Both the position numbers and the translations under genes were made by a program. A stretch of 22,473 nt of DNA from the NCBI GenBank assembly GCA_003224135.1, contig QHYO01000222.1:1-22473 (forward strand), given 5' to 3'. Source of the DNA: Acidobacteriota bacterium. GTDB taxonomy: Bacteria; Acidobacteriota; Terriglobia; Acidiferrales; UBA7541. Shown here piece after piece: positions 1-7,168 of the stretch. A model generated the notes under the pieces. It had not been told where the DNA came from and did not search any database. It was given only the letters and a program-made list of their open reading frames with translations. How positions within the stretch are numbered: position 1 is the first letter of the stretch; each line of letters begins with the position of its first letter.

Positions 1-1
1 C

Positions 2-619
2 GACCTGGAAGCGATCAGCACGATGCTGGGTCGCGCGAAGGATGCGGAGGAATGGAAAAAGCGTGCGGAGCGGCGCGGCGCGAATGTTCAGAAATATTTC
101 TGGGATGCGCAGCGCGGATTCTTTTTCGACTACAACATCGACCGGAACGAACGCTCGACGTATGAATACATCACAACTTTTTATCCGCTGTGGGCTGGAG
201 CGGCAACGAAGGAGCAAGCAGCCGCAGTGATGAAGAACGTTGGAAAGCTCGAGCAACCCGGCGGGTTGGTGATGAGTCCCTACGAGACGGAAGGCCAGTG
301 GGACTTTCCGTACGCCTGGGCCCCGACGCAACTGGTGGCGATTGAAGGGATGCGGAAGTATGGGTTCAATTCGGACGCGGACCGAATCAGCTACAACTTC
401 ATCAGCATGGTGGCCGAAAATTTTCGTCACGACGGAACGATTCGGGAAAAGTACAATGCAACGACGCGATCTTCCGAAACCGCGGTGAAGGCCGGCTACA
501 ACATCAACGTTGTGGGATTCGGCTGGACGAACGCCGTGTTCCTGGTGTTTCTGCACGATTTACCGCAAGCGATGGTCGAAAAGCTAGCGGAAGAGCAGCT
601 GCACGCTATGGCGAACTAA
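2..619 (+). CDS. Trehalase, GH37 family (C-terminal part, 5' end outside window)
   Basis: GH37 trehalases hydrolyse alpha,alpha-trehalose to two glucose molecules. The reading frame is open from base 2, so the N-terminal half, including any export signal, lies outside; whether this is a periplasmic or cytoplasmic form cannot be told. Counting from the first visible Met (base 23), the piece has 198 residues. Residues 91-100 read GQWDFPYAWA, a close match to the trehalase signature QWDxPxxWAP. Residues 141-145 (REKYN) match the conserved EKY segment that carries the catalytic glutamate in E. coli trehalase, here Glu142. Residues 165-170 (GFGWTN) are the conserved C-terminal family motif. The gene ends with TAA and converges on the PfkB kinase gene 219 bp away. 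I see no convincing terminator behind it. Family assignment is firm; substrate is inferred from the family. Confidence 0.93.
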   Translation, partial: DLEAISTMLGRAKDAEEWKKRAERRGANVQKYFWDAQRGFFFDYNIDRNERSTYEYITTFYPLWAGAATKEQAAAVMKNVGKLEQPGGLVMSPYETEGQWDFPYAWAPTQLVAIEGMRKYGFNSDADRISYNFISMVAENFRHDGTIREKYNATTRSSETAVKAGYNINVVGFGWTNAVFLVFLHDLPQAMVEKLAEEQLHAMAN

Positions 620-629
620 TAGGTGATGC

Positions 630-656
630 GTGACTGGAGTCGTGACTAGTGACTGG
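630..656. repeat. Short GTGACT direct repeats behind the trehalase gene
   Basis: The octamer GTGACTGG occurs at 630-637 and 649-656, with GTGACTA at 642-648 between them. They lie just behind the trehalase stop, in the 219-bp gap between two convergent genes. The gap holds no other gene I can support. Function is unknown, and simple sequence drift is a sufficient explanation. Confidence 0.4.
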
Positions 657-838
657 TCCCGAGAGCTTTGGCCCTATGTGTTGACTGCAGACCGCCTCGA
701 TCCCTCCCCCTATTTTTTGTAGGTACTGAATCCTGAAGGAGTTGGCAGGAGTAGTTTGCGTAAGTATGGGTTCTAAAAGACTTAACGGAAGCTTCGCTAA
801 ATAATTCGACCGGTGGCAGAAGACATACTGAACGCAGA

Positions 839-1762
839 TTATGCGGCACGGACTTCGGCGAGGATTTCGGGGTCGGCCGCGGGCATTGCGCCTTCTTGCG
901 AGGCGACCCACGCCCCCATGCGGTTTGCAGCGACATTCATTGCGGCGAGTGATGAACCGCGAAGCGCATGGTGCACGAGGGCGGCGGTGAAAGCGTCACC
1001 CGCGCCGACAGTGTCGGCAATTTTGACGGAAAATCCTGGGTGCTCATGGTGCGACTCGGCAGTGATCAATGCGCTGCCCGCCGGGCCGCGAGTGATGCAA
1101 ACAAGACGAATTCCAAGTTCGCGGCAGAGCCAACGGGCAGCGAAAATGTCGGAACGTTCGGAACCCTTTAGCGGACATCGCAAGAGATCAAGGAATCGCG
1201 GAAATTCCTCGTGATTGAGTTTGAGAATCGTGGCGTGGCGCGCGGAATCACGAAGGAGATCGCCGCTAAAATACGATTGGCGAAGGTTGACGTCAAAGAT
1301 GCCGATGGCGAAGGACGGAAGCGCGGAGAGGAAAGCGCGGATGGTGGCACGCGAAACGGAATTGCGCTGGGCAAGTGAGCCGAAACAAACGGCGTGAGTG
1401 GCGCGGGCGAGTGAGACCCAGTCTTCAGAGAATTCCAGAAAATCCCAGGCGACGTTTTCGGAGATGTGATATTCGGGTTGTCCCCTGAGATCGACCTCTA
1501 CCTTGACTGTGCCGGTCGGATGAGTCGGGTCGCGCTGAATACGGCTGACGTCAAGGCCGCTGGACTTGAGATGCCAGAGTGCTTCCTGACCGAGCCGGTC
1601 GTCACCGACACGGCTGGCAACCATGCCGGAATCACCGAGCAGCGCCGTGATGTACGCAAAATTCGCAGGAGCACCGCCGAGTTGTTTGCCCTTCGGGAAT
1701 AGGTCCCAGAGAAGTTCACCGAGGCCGACTACGAGGGGACGCGGAGTTTGCGAGGGAGACAT
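839..1762 (-). CDS. PfkB-family carbohydrate kinase (fructokinase-like)
   Basis: This is a 307-residue ribokinase/PfkB-fold kinase, the usual length for the family, expected to phosphorylate a sugar with ATP in the cytoplasm. N-terminal motif GELLWD is at 15-20 and the glycine-rich substrate motif GGAPANFA at 29-36. FDVNLR (156-161) and KLNHEE (181-186) are typical of fructokinase-like members. The PfkB signature DTVGAGDAF is at 250-258, with Asp256 as the expected catalytic base. The ATG at 1762 is fixed by an in-frame TGA two codons upstream and because a later start would lose the substrate motif. No Shine-Dalgarno sequence is visible. A terminator ends about 8 nt before the start, so initiation or readthrough here is unusual. 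Fructose is the likeliest substrate by similarity, but other hexoses or nucleosides are possible. Confidence 0.92.
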   Translation of the reverse strand: MSPSQTPRPLVVGLGELLWDLFPKGKQLGGAPANFAYITALLGDSGMVASRVGDDRLGQEALWHLKSSGLDVSRIQRDPTHPTGTVKVEVDLRGQPEYHISENVAWDFLEFSEDWVSLARATHAVCFGSLAQRNSVSRATIRAFLSALPSFAIGIFDVNLRQSYFSGDLLRDSARHATILKLNHEEFPRFLDLLRCPLKGSERSDIFAARWLCRELGIRLVCITRGPAGSALITAESHHEHPGFSVKIADTVGAGDAFTAALVHHALRGSSLAAMNVAANRMGAWVASQEGAMPAADPEILAEVRAA

Positions 1763-1770
1763 GGATCAGT

Positions 1771-1806
1771 CAAAAAACAAAAGATCGGCCGGTCTGAAGA
1801 CCGGCC
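1771..1806 (-). terminator. Intrinsic terminator after the TPR gene, directly before the PfkB kinase
   Basis: A perfect 8-bp stem (1787-1794 with 1799-1806, GGCCGGTC/GACCGGCC) closes a 4-nt loop. On the minus strand it is followed by GATCTTTTGTTTTTTG, a U-rich tract at 1786-1771. It lies 115 nt downstream of the TPR stop codon. The T-tract ends only 8 nt before the kinase ATG, so it could also act as an attenuator in the kinase leader. Confidence 0.85.
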
Positions 1807-1921
1807 ACTAGAAGGGCCAGAGCAGGCTGAATCGGCCGACGTCCGAGCGGTGCCCCTGAACAGAAATTTGCAACACGAAGACGACCGGCACAGAAGACGT
1901 TACGAGTTGGGCGGTCGAAAA

Positions 1922-2980
1922 TCATGGCTTGAGCTTGGGATCTTCGCGGGACTGGAGCTGTTCGGCGAGTTTGAGCTCGCGCTCGGAGTCTTCGGTGCGG
2001 CCAAGTTCGCGGTAGGCCTGGCCGAGAAGATGATGAGGGATGTTGTTGTTGGGATCCATGGAAATCGCGCGCTGCAGAGCGCGGATCGCTAGCTGCGTTT
2101 CTCCTTTTTTCTGCAGAACTTTGCCGAGAAGAATATACGGGCCGGTAGAAGTCGCATCGAGCCAGATGGAGCGCTGCAAGAGTTTTTCGGCTTCATCGAA
2201 CTTCTGAACGCGCGAATAGGCATCGGCAAGTTTGTAGTATGCGACGGGATTGCCGGGATTTATGGCGAGTTCCTGTTCGAGCTGCGCAGTGGCTTCGGGA
2301 ATTTTCGATTGATAAAGGTAAAGTTCGCCTAGGAGTTGATGCGCCAGCGGAAGCTTGGGATCAAGCTCGACGGCTTTCTTGCCGTACTCTTCCGCGACCT
2401 GACCGAAGTCAAAGCGAAGCAGGAGGCGCGCAGTGAAAAGGTAGGCGGCGGCGGAATCGGGCAGGACTTGAAACATTTTCGCGAAGGCGGCACGGGCGTT
2501 GGAGTAGTTTTTTGTTTGGATGTAAGCGATACCGAGAATATAGGAGGCGTCGACACTGGCGCTCGGATACCAGGATTGGACTTTTTCGAGATATGGAATT
2601 GCTTCCGAAGGTTTGCCGGCGAGGTAAAGCGAGAGACCGGTGAGTTGCGTGGCCTCGTTGTCACTTGGATTTTCCTCGACCGCGCGCTGGAAGGAAGAAA
2701 TGGCGTTGCGATAGTCGCCCTTGCGGTAATAAATGATTCCGAATTCGTGAGAGAGATTTTTTGCACTGGGATTGGATTTTACAATTTCGTTGAGGGCGGA
2801 GAGCGCTTCATCAAATTTTCCCTGGTCGGTGAGGCGGTGAATCTGGTCGTAGGAGGCAGGAGATGGCGGCGAGGAGAGAGGAGACTGAGCGAAAGAGAGC
2901 GAACGGAGTGGAAGGAAAAGGAAGAGACAACAAACGAATCGTGCAGAGGGCCAGTGTACTTTGAATTTGTGATGGGGCAT
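1922..2980 (-). CDS. Exported tetratricopeptide repeat (TPR) protein
   Basis: From the ATG at 2980 this is a 352-residue protein. It begins with a basic stretch and a hydrophobic segment ending LRSLSFAQ, which looks like a Sec signal peptide cleaved near residue 32. The rest is about eight tandem 34-residue TPR units with typical residues, for example GIIYYRKGDYRNAISSFQRA and LGQAYRELGRTEDSERELKL. It ends in a short charged tail. TPR arrays are protein-binding scaffolds, and the partner is unknown. An upstream GTG at 3010 is in frame, but it would add ten residues before the signal peptide, so I prefer 2980. No clear Shine-Dalgarno is seen. It lies between the TonB receptor and the PfkB kinase on the same strand, with intrinsic terminators on both sides. 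A periplasmic scaffold is inferred, not shown. Confidence 0.85.
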   Translation of the reverse strand: MPHHKFKVHWPSARFVCCLFLFLPLRSLSFAQSPLSSPPSPASYDQIHRLTDQGKFDEALSALNEIVKSNPSAKNLSHEFGIIYYRKGDYRNAISSFQRAVEENPSDNEATQLTGLSLYLAGKPSEAIPYLEKVQSWYPSASVDASYILGIAYIQTKNYSNARAAFAKMFQVLPDSAAAYLFTARLLLRFDFGQVAEEYGKKAVELDPKLPLAHQLLGELYLYQSKIPEATAQLEQELAINPGNPVAYYKLADAYSRVQKFDEAEKLLQRSIWLDATSTGPYILLGKVLQKKGETQLAIRALQRAISMDPNNNIPHHLLGQAYRELGRTEDSERELKLAEQLQSREDPKLKP

Positions 2981-2991
2981 AGAACGTGAAA

Positions 2992-3008
2992 GCGGCGTCC
3001 AGCGCCGC
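2992..3008 (-). other. GC-rich hairpin in the leader of the TPR gene
   Basis: GCGGCG at 2992-2997 pairs with CGCCGC at 3003-3008 around a 5-nt loop. On the minus strand it ends 11 nt before the ATG at 2980, where a ribosome binding site would lie. It could mask translation start, or it could be chance in GC-rich DNA. Confidence 0.35.
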
Positions 3009-3029
3009 ACTCCAAAAGCGATTAGAGCA

Positions 3030-3067
3030 CAAAAAACGGGGAGCCCGCGAGCGGACTCCCCGTTTTG
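3030..3067 (-). terminator. Intrinsic terminator after the TonB receptor gene
   Basis: An 11-bp stem (3033-3043 with 3056-3066, AAAACGGGGAG/CTCCCCGTTTT) is extended inside by a CCG/CGG pairing around a CGAG loop after one mismatch. On the minus strand the stem runs into six T residues at 3036-3031. It lies 19 nt beyond the receptor stop codon. The A/T ends are symmetrical, so it could work in both directions. Confidence 0.9.
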
Positions 3068-3085
3068 TTTGGGGTGTTATAGGGG

Positions 3086-4162
3086 TTAAAAAGTGAATCG
3101 CAGGCCGAACTGGAGTTGGCGCATGCCGTTCGGGGCGTTGGGCGAAGCATCAGCCTCGATTGCCGTGATCTTGCCGGCGCCGCTGCAGTCCACGCAGAGG
3201 TTACCCTGAGTGGAACTGAAGCCCAAGACCGGATGGTTGAACACGTTGTAAGCGTCGAAGCGGAACTGCGCCCTGACCTTCTCTGTGAAGTTGAAGCTCT
3301 TCGCCAACGACAAGTCGGAGAAGAGAGCATGCGGACCGCGGAACGAATTGCGATGCGCGTTCCCGATATGACCGCACGCGGGAAGGGCGAAAGGACCGGA
3401 GGTTGGACGAGCAACAAGGCAAGTGTCCGTTCCAGTGATGTCAGTCGCCGAAATGATTTCCGGAGATTGATCCAAGGAGCTCACTGGCGTAAACCAGAAG
3501 ATATTGCCGTTAGCATCCGTTGTTTTTCCGATGTGGAAGGACTGTCCAGGAAGGACATCTGGACGGCACGGACCTGCATCGGAAATTTCGCCGCAATGAC
3601 CGAGTGTGGGGGTAAAGGGCAAGCCGCCGCTCCAATTGGTGGTGTTGGAAATCTGCCAACCGCCGATCAGGAAATCGGCAGCGCGGCCGATGTCGCCCAT
3701 GTATTTCTTTCCCCGTCCCACTGGCAACTCGTAAACGGTGCTGATCACGAATACGTGGTTGCGGCTGAAGTCATCCGGACCGTAGGAGAAGCGGGGATCA
3801 ACAGAATAGTATGAGCTGTCGTAGTTGTAAGCGTGTGAAAAGGTATAGTGTCCGAGGAACTGCAAGCCAGAGGCGAAGCGCTTTTCGACCTTCACTTGCA
3901 GGGCGCTGTAGTGACTGCTGGCGTCGTTGCCAAAGTAATTGCCGATATCGGACGAGCAGCAGGTTAGTGGAATCGGGTTGCCTGATGCATCGAGCTTTGG
4001 AAGGCCGGTGACTGGGTCAATCACCGGGAAATTGGGGTAAGTAAACGCCGGCACACCGTTCAGGTTGAAGCGACGGCGATTTGCTTGCGGGATTGATGGC
4101 GCGAAACCTGCCTTACAATCGAACTGCTTCGTTGGCGTTGTAAGCCGGACCGTTGCCGGCAA
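3086..4162 (-). CDS. TonB-dependent receptor, C-terminal barrel fragment (frameshifted from upstream part)
   Basis: This frame carries the last ~340 residues of an Oar-like TonB-dependent outer-membrane receptor. It continues the beta-barrel of the upstream fragment with NYFGNDASSHYSALQVKVEK, then FRFDAYNVFNHPVLGF, and ends FGLRFTF. The terminal phenylalanine is the usual recognition residue for outer-membrane barrel assembly. The apparent start is a TTG (4162) inside the overlap, with no signal peptide and no ribosome binding site, so it is not an independent gene. Joined across the shift, the product would be about 1236 residues, normal for the family. An 11-bp-stem terminator follows the stop. 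It is either the tail of a broken receptor or part of an intact one if the shift is an error. Confidence 0.85.
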   Translation of the reverse strand: MPATVRLTTPTKQFDCKAGFAPSIPQANRRRFNLNGVPAFTYPNFPVIDPVTGLPKLDASGNPIPLTCCSSDIGNYFGNDASSHYSALQVKVEKRFASGLQFLGHYTFSHAYNYDSSYYSVDPRFSYGPDDFSRNHVFVISTVYELPVGRGKKYMGDIGRAADFLIGGWQISNTTNWSGGLPFTPTLGHCGEISDAGPCRPDVLPGQSFHIGKTTDANGNIFWFTPVSSLDQSPEIISATDITGTDTCLVARPTSGPFALPACGHIGNAHRNSFRGPHALFSDLSLAKSFNFTEKVRAQFRFDAYNVFNHPVLGFSSTQGNLCVDCSGAGKITAIEADASPNAPNGMRQLQFGLRFTF

Positions 4163-6779
4163 AGATGTGGCTGCCCTTGTTGCCGATGTAGCCGATCTCG
4201 ATGTTCATCGTCGGAGTCAGCTGACGCTGAAGCGTAACGTTCCACGCGTCAAGAGTTGGCAAACGCTGTACGCGCGGCCGCACTCGCGGATCAACGTTGT
4301 TCAGCGGTCCGCGGAGTGGCAGGATGCCGTCCGAAGGAACCGTCACCGGATTGAAGGGAGACGGACCCTGCGCCAGAGTAAATATTGCGCTGCGGTCGTT
4401 GGTCCCACCGTTGACGCTGGAATCGGAAAGGTCTTGGTTGGCGAGAACCGGAAGGTTCTGCGTCACGACGTGGCCGAAGTTGGAGCCGAACACACCGATA
4501 TCGAAGCTGCGACCGTAGCCCATACGCACAACGGTCTTGGGATCGACTTGATACGCGACGCCAATACGCGGAGCGAAGGCCTTGAGTGTGTTGTCAGTGT
4601 TACCGTCTTCGCTATTACTACCGACGCCCGCAACTCGAATGATTCCTTCATCGAGATTCGCGAATCCACCTTGCTGCTTGCCATTAACGGTTTCTGGAAA
4701 ATAGATTTCCCAGCGCAACCCGTAATTGAAGGTCAACTTCGAGGTCATGCGCCAAGTGTCCTGGCCATAGAAGAACCACCGCTTTTGCCGCTCGGCGGCG
4801 TTGAGGCTCGTGCTCACAAAGCGATTAAAGTGGGTCACATCGCCGAGCAAGAACGTGGCCAAGTCAAGGCCGCCGTTTCCCGCGTTCGCCGTGCCACCGG
4901 AATTGAATTCCAGCTCACCGGTGCGGTTAGACTCGCTCGGCACCCGGAGGTTCTTCGCATAACGAATGTCTGCTCCGAACTTGATCTGGTGATTCCCTTG
5001 GATGCGCGTCCAGTTATTCACAACCTGGAACTGATCTTCCTTTTCGGTCAATGGACAGTTGCAACGACCGACGTTCAAACCGTCACCGAAAGACCCGGAA
5101 TCAGCTCCGGCTACGTTACTACCCGTGCCATCCCTCAAGCCGTGTCCAGTGAAATGGAATCGGGACAAGCCGCCGGTCGTTGGAGGGCCGGCAACTCCCG
5201 GACCGCTGTTCAAGCCGGGAACACCGAAAGCGTCCATCGGGGAAGCACTGCTATCGGAGAAAGCCGTTTGCGGGTTATACCGGAACCACCCGAAGCGCAA
5301 GTCGGTAAGCCACTTTGTCCCGATCGCCTTGTTGAAGCCGGTGGCCAAGCTGTAATTGTGTACCGTGGAACTCCCGTTCAAGCCTCCCGGTCCAAACCCT
5401 GGCCCACCAAGATCTCCGAGCGCTCCTTTGCCGGAGAGCGAGAAGTAATCCAAGCTAAAGCGCCCGAAAACCTGGAAGCCGCGAGGCGCGCTGTAGTCAA
5501 TGCGGGTGTCAAAGCTGTTCTGGTTGTAAGGACCCGAACCAGAATTGATAAAATTATTAAGCACGCCGGAGCTTGAGGGCGCTGGGAATGCCGCCAGGAT
5601 ATTGCCCGCTTGCTGGGAAATCCTACCGATGGGGATCAGGTTGCCAGCAAAAGCAGTGCGACCGGAACCGTCAGCCGAAATGCCGGTGGCTGGATCGAAG
5701 ACCTGGCCGCCGCCGTTGATACCTGCCGCACCGAGATATTCGCTCAAGTCGCAAAACCCGGTGGTGTTCGTAGCGGGATTGCAAGTTTGCTGAACGAGCG
5801 CTGTGGGAATCGTTAGTTGATTCGTGATGCCGCCCGTCTGCCTGGTTCCCTGGTAATCGCCAAAGAAAAAGAGCTTGTTCTTCCAGATCGGGCCGCCCAG
5901 CGCTCCGCCGAATTGCTTGAAGCTAGCATTCGGAAGAGGGTCGGTTGGTTTGTTCTTGAAGGGATCGCGAGCCTGCTGCCCATCGCCCCGCCAATCATAG
6001 AATGCAGAGCCGTGAAAATCGTTCGAACCGGACTTGGTCTGGACAGTGACCACGCCAGCGACGGCCTTGCCAAATTCCGCATCGTAATTTTGCAAAGACA
6101 TTTTTGCTTCTTGAATCGCATCGAGGTTTGGATTGACGACAATGATGCCGAGAATCGGATCCTGGTTATCGGTTCCGTCGAGTTCGAACGCGGTGCCGCT
6201 AAAGTGCTGGCCGTTTACGAAAATCTGCTGGCCGCCCTGAGGATTTTCCGTCGCTGCGTGGCTCCACCCAACGAGCTTCTGGGTTCCAGGTGACAACAAT
6301 TCAAAATTGGTGAAGTTGCGATTCAGAATAGGCAGTTGGGTGGCATATTTCTCGTTGAAGGTGATGGAGACATCGGAACGGTCGGTCTTCAACTGAGGAA
6401 TTTCACCGGTGACTTCGATTGACTGCGAAATCGAGCCGACGTCCATTTTCCCGTCGACCTTGGCAGCCGTATCAGCAGACACCTGGATGCCTTTCACATC
6501 GTACGACTTGAAACCAGTGGCCTCGATGTGAACGTTATATACGTCCGGAATTAAATGCGAGACCGTGTAGTTACCATCAGCATTAGTCGTCGTTTCGTCG
6601 ATCGTACCTTTGGCAATCGACGTTACGGTTACCTTGGCTCCGGCGACCGCGGAGCCCTGCTGGTCCGTAACGGTGCCAAGAATGCTTCCGTAGACAGCTT
6701 GTGCGGCAGATTTCGTCGCTGCCATACCCGCGACGAGAGAAAGAATTAGAAAACACCCCGATAAATTACGACTTCTCAT
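4113..6779 (-). CDS. TonB-dependent receptor, Oar-like, N-terminal and mid part (frameshifted)
   Basis: This is an outer-membrane receptor for TonB-driven uptake of large or scarce nutrients; the ligand is unknown. The ATG at 6779 is chosen because AGGAGG lies 6 nt upstream; the longer frame to 6797 needs a TTG. Residues 1-27 are a signal peptide ending KSAAQA. Residues ~30-110 form a carboxypeptidase-regulatory-like Ig fold (GSILGTVTDQQGSAVAGAKV). Then come a plug domain (~115-250, with FELDGTDNQDP and EAKMSLQNYDAEFG) and barrel strands. The frame stops at 4113, just after GNGPAYNANEAVRL, in mid-barrel; the remainder continues one base out of phase to 3086. No homopolymer of four or more lies in the overlap, so a simple run-length miscall is less likely. 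It is divergent from the membrane regulator at 7169. A truncated barrel would not be expected to function. Confidence 0.92.
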   Translation of the reverse strand: MRSRNLSGCFLILSLVAGMAATKSAAQAVYGSILGTVTDQQGSAVAGAKVTVTSIAKGTIDETTTNADGNYTVSHLIPDVYNVHIEATGFKSYDVKGIQVSADTAAKVDGKMDVGSISQSIEVTGEIPQLKTDRSDVSITFNEKYATQLPILNRNFTNFELLSPGTQKLVGWSHAATENPQGGQQIFVNGQHFSGTAFELDGTDNQDPILGIIVVNPNLDAIQEAKMSLQNYDAEFGKAVAGVVTVQTKSGSNDFHGSAFYDWRGDGQQARDPFKNKPTDPLPNASFKQFGGALGGPIWKNKLFFFGDYQGTRQTGGITNQLTIPTALVQQTCNPATNTTGFCDLSEYLGAAGINGGGQVFDPATGISADGSGRTAFAGNLIPIGRISQQAGNILAAFPAPSSSGVLNNFINSGSGPYNQNSFDTRIDYSAPRGFQVFGRFSLDYFSLSGKGALGDLGGPGFGPGGLNGSSTVHNYSLATGFNKAIGTKWLTDLRFGWFRYNPQTAFSDSSASPMDAFGVPGLNSGPGVAGPPTTGGLSRFHFTGHGLRDGTGSNVAGADSGSFGDGLNVGRCNCPLTEKEDQFQVVNNWTRIQGNHQIKFGADIRYAKNLRVPSESNRTGELEFNSGGTANAGNGGLDLATFLLGDVTHFNRFVSTSLNAAERQKRWFFYGQDTWRMTSKLTFNYGLRWEIYFPETVNGKQQGGFANLDEGIIRVAGVGSNSEDGNTDNTLKAFAPRIGVAYQVDPKTVVRMGYGRSFDIGVFGSNFGHVVTQNLPVLANQDLSDSSVNGGTNDRSAIFTLAQGPSPFNPVTVPSDGILPLRGPLNNVDPRVRPRVQRLPTLDAWNVTLQRQLTPTMNIEIGYIGNKGSHIFAGNGPAYNANEAVRL

Positions 6780-7168
6780 TCCACCCCTCCTGATCAACTC
6801 GCTGCGTGTCGCACCAAGTCAGCTACCCCAGCCGTATGGCGGACACTTCTCGCCTTGGAACGAAATTCTAATCATCTCGACGACTGAAAATCAGGGAGAA
6901 AGGGCAAGAAAAGGAAAGCGAAGCGCGTACCAGCACACTCCCTCAAGGCACCCCCCAGCTGCTCCCGATCACGACTTGCTCGAAGGAAATCACAAGGCGA
7001 CGAAAATGGGCGGTTAAGCGCTACAGAAAACCGGCGACCACACCCACACCTCGTTGCGTCCCTTGCGAATGGACACTTCGAGCCAAAAATATTATGCAAC
7101 TTATCGGACTTTTCGCTGCTACAGGCAAGTCTCTCTGCGTCTGATACGGTTACACCGCTTAAATCTCT
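6780..7168. promoter_or_regulatory. 389-bp divergent promoter region, TonB receptor / membrane regulator
   Basis: I find no credible gene here. Small frames lack a ribosome binding site and family features. The region must hold both promoters. On the minus strand TAGAAT (6865-6870) is a possible -10 for the receptor. On the plus strand TATTAT (7090-7095) is a possible -10 for the regulator. Neither has a good -35. A 14-bp near repeat, GGACACTTCTCGCC at 6841-6854 and GGACACTTCGAGCC at 7071-7084 (12 of 14 identical), lies 62 nt from the receptor start and 85 nt from the regulator start. A purine-rich stretch occupies about 6883-6925. The repeat is a candidate operator, not a proven one. Confidence 0.5.
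6786..6791 (-). promoter_or_regulatory. Shine-Dalgarno that fixes the TonB receptor start
   Basis: The minus strand reads AGGAGG-GGTGGA-ATG, a perfect consensus at 6-nt spacing to the ATG at 6779. This selects 6779 over the upstream TTG at 6797. Confidence 0.9.

Noticed and set aside
606..936. Overlapping minus-strand frames of about 100 codons after the trehalase gene
   Set aside because: They run across the intergenic gap into the kinase 3' end, have low-complexity Arg/Ser/Pro composition and no start signals.
4065..5576. 503-codon open frame on the plus strand
   Set aside because: It is fully antisense to the TonB receptor barrel, has no recognisable domain, signal or ribosome binding site, and its composition mirrors the receptor's codons.
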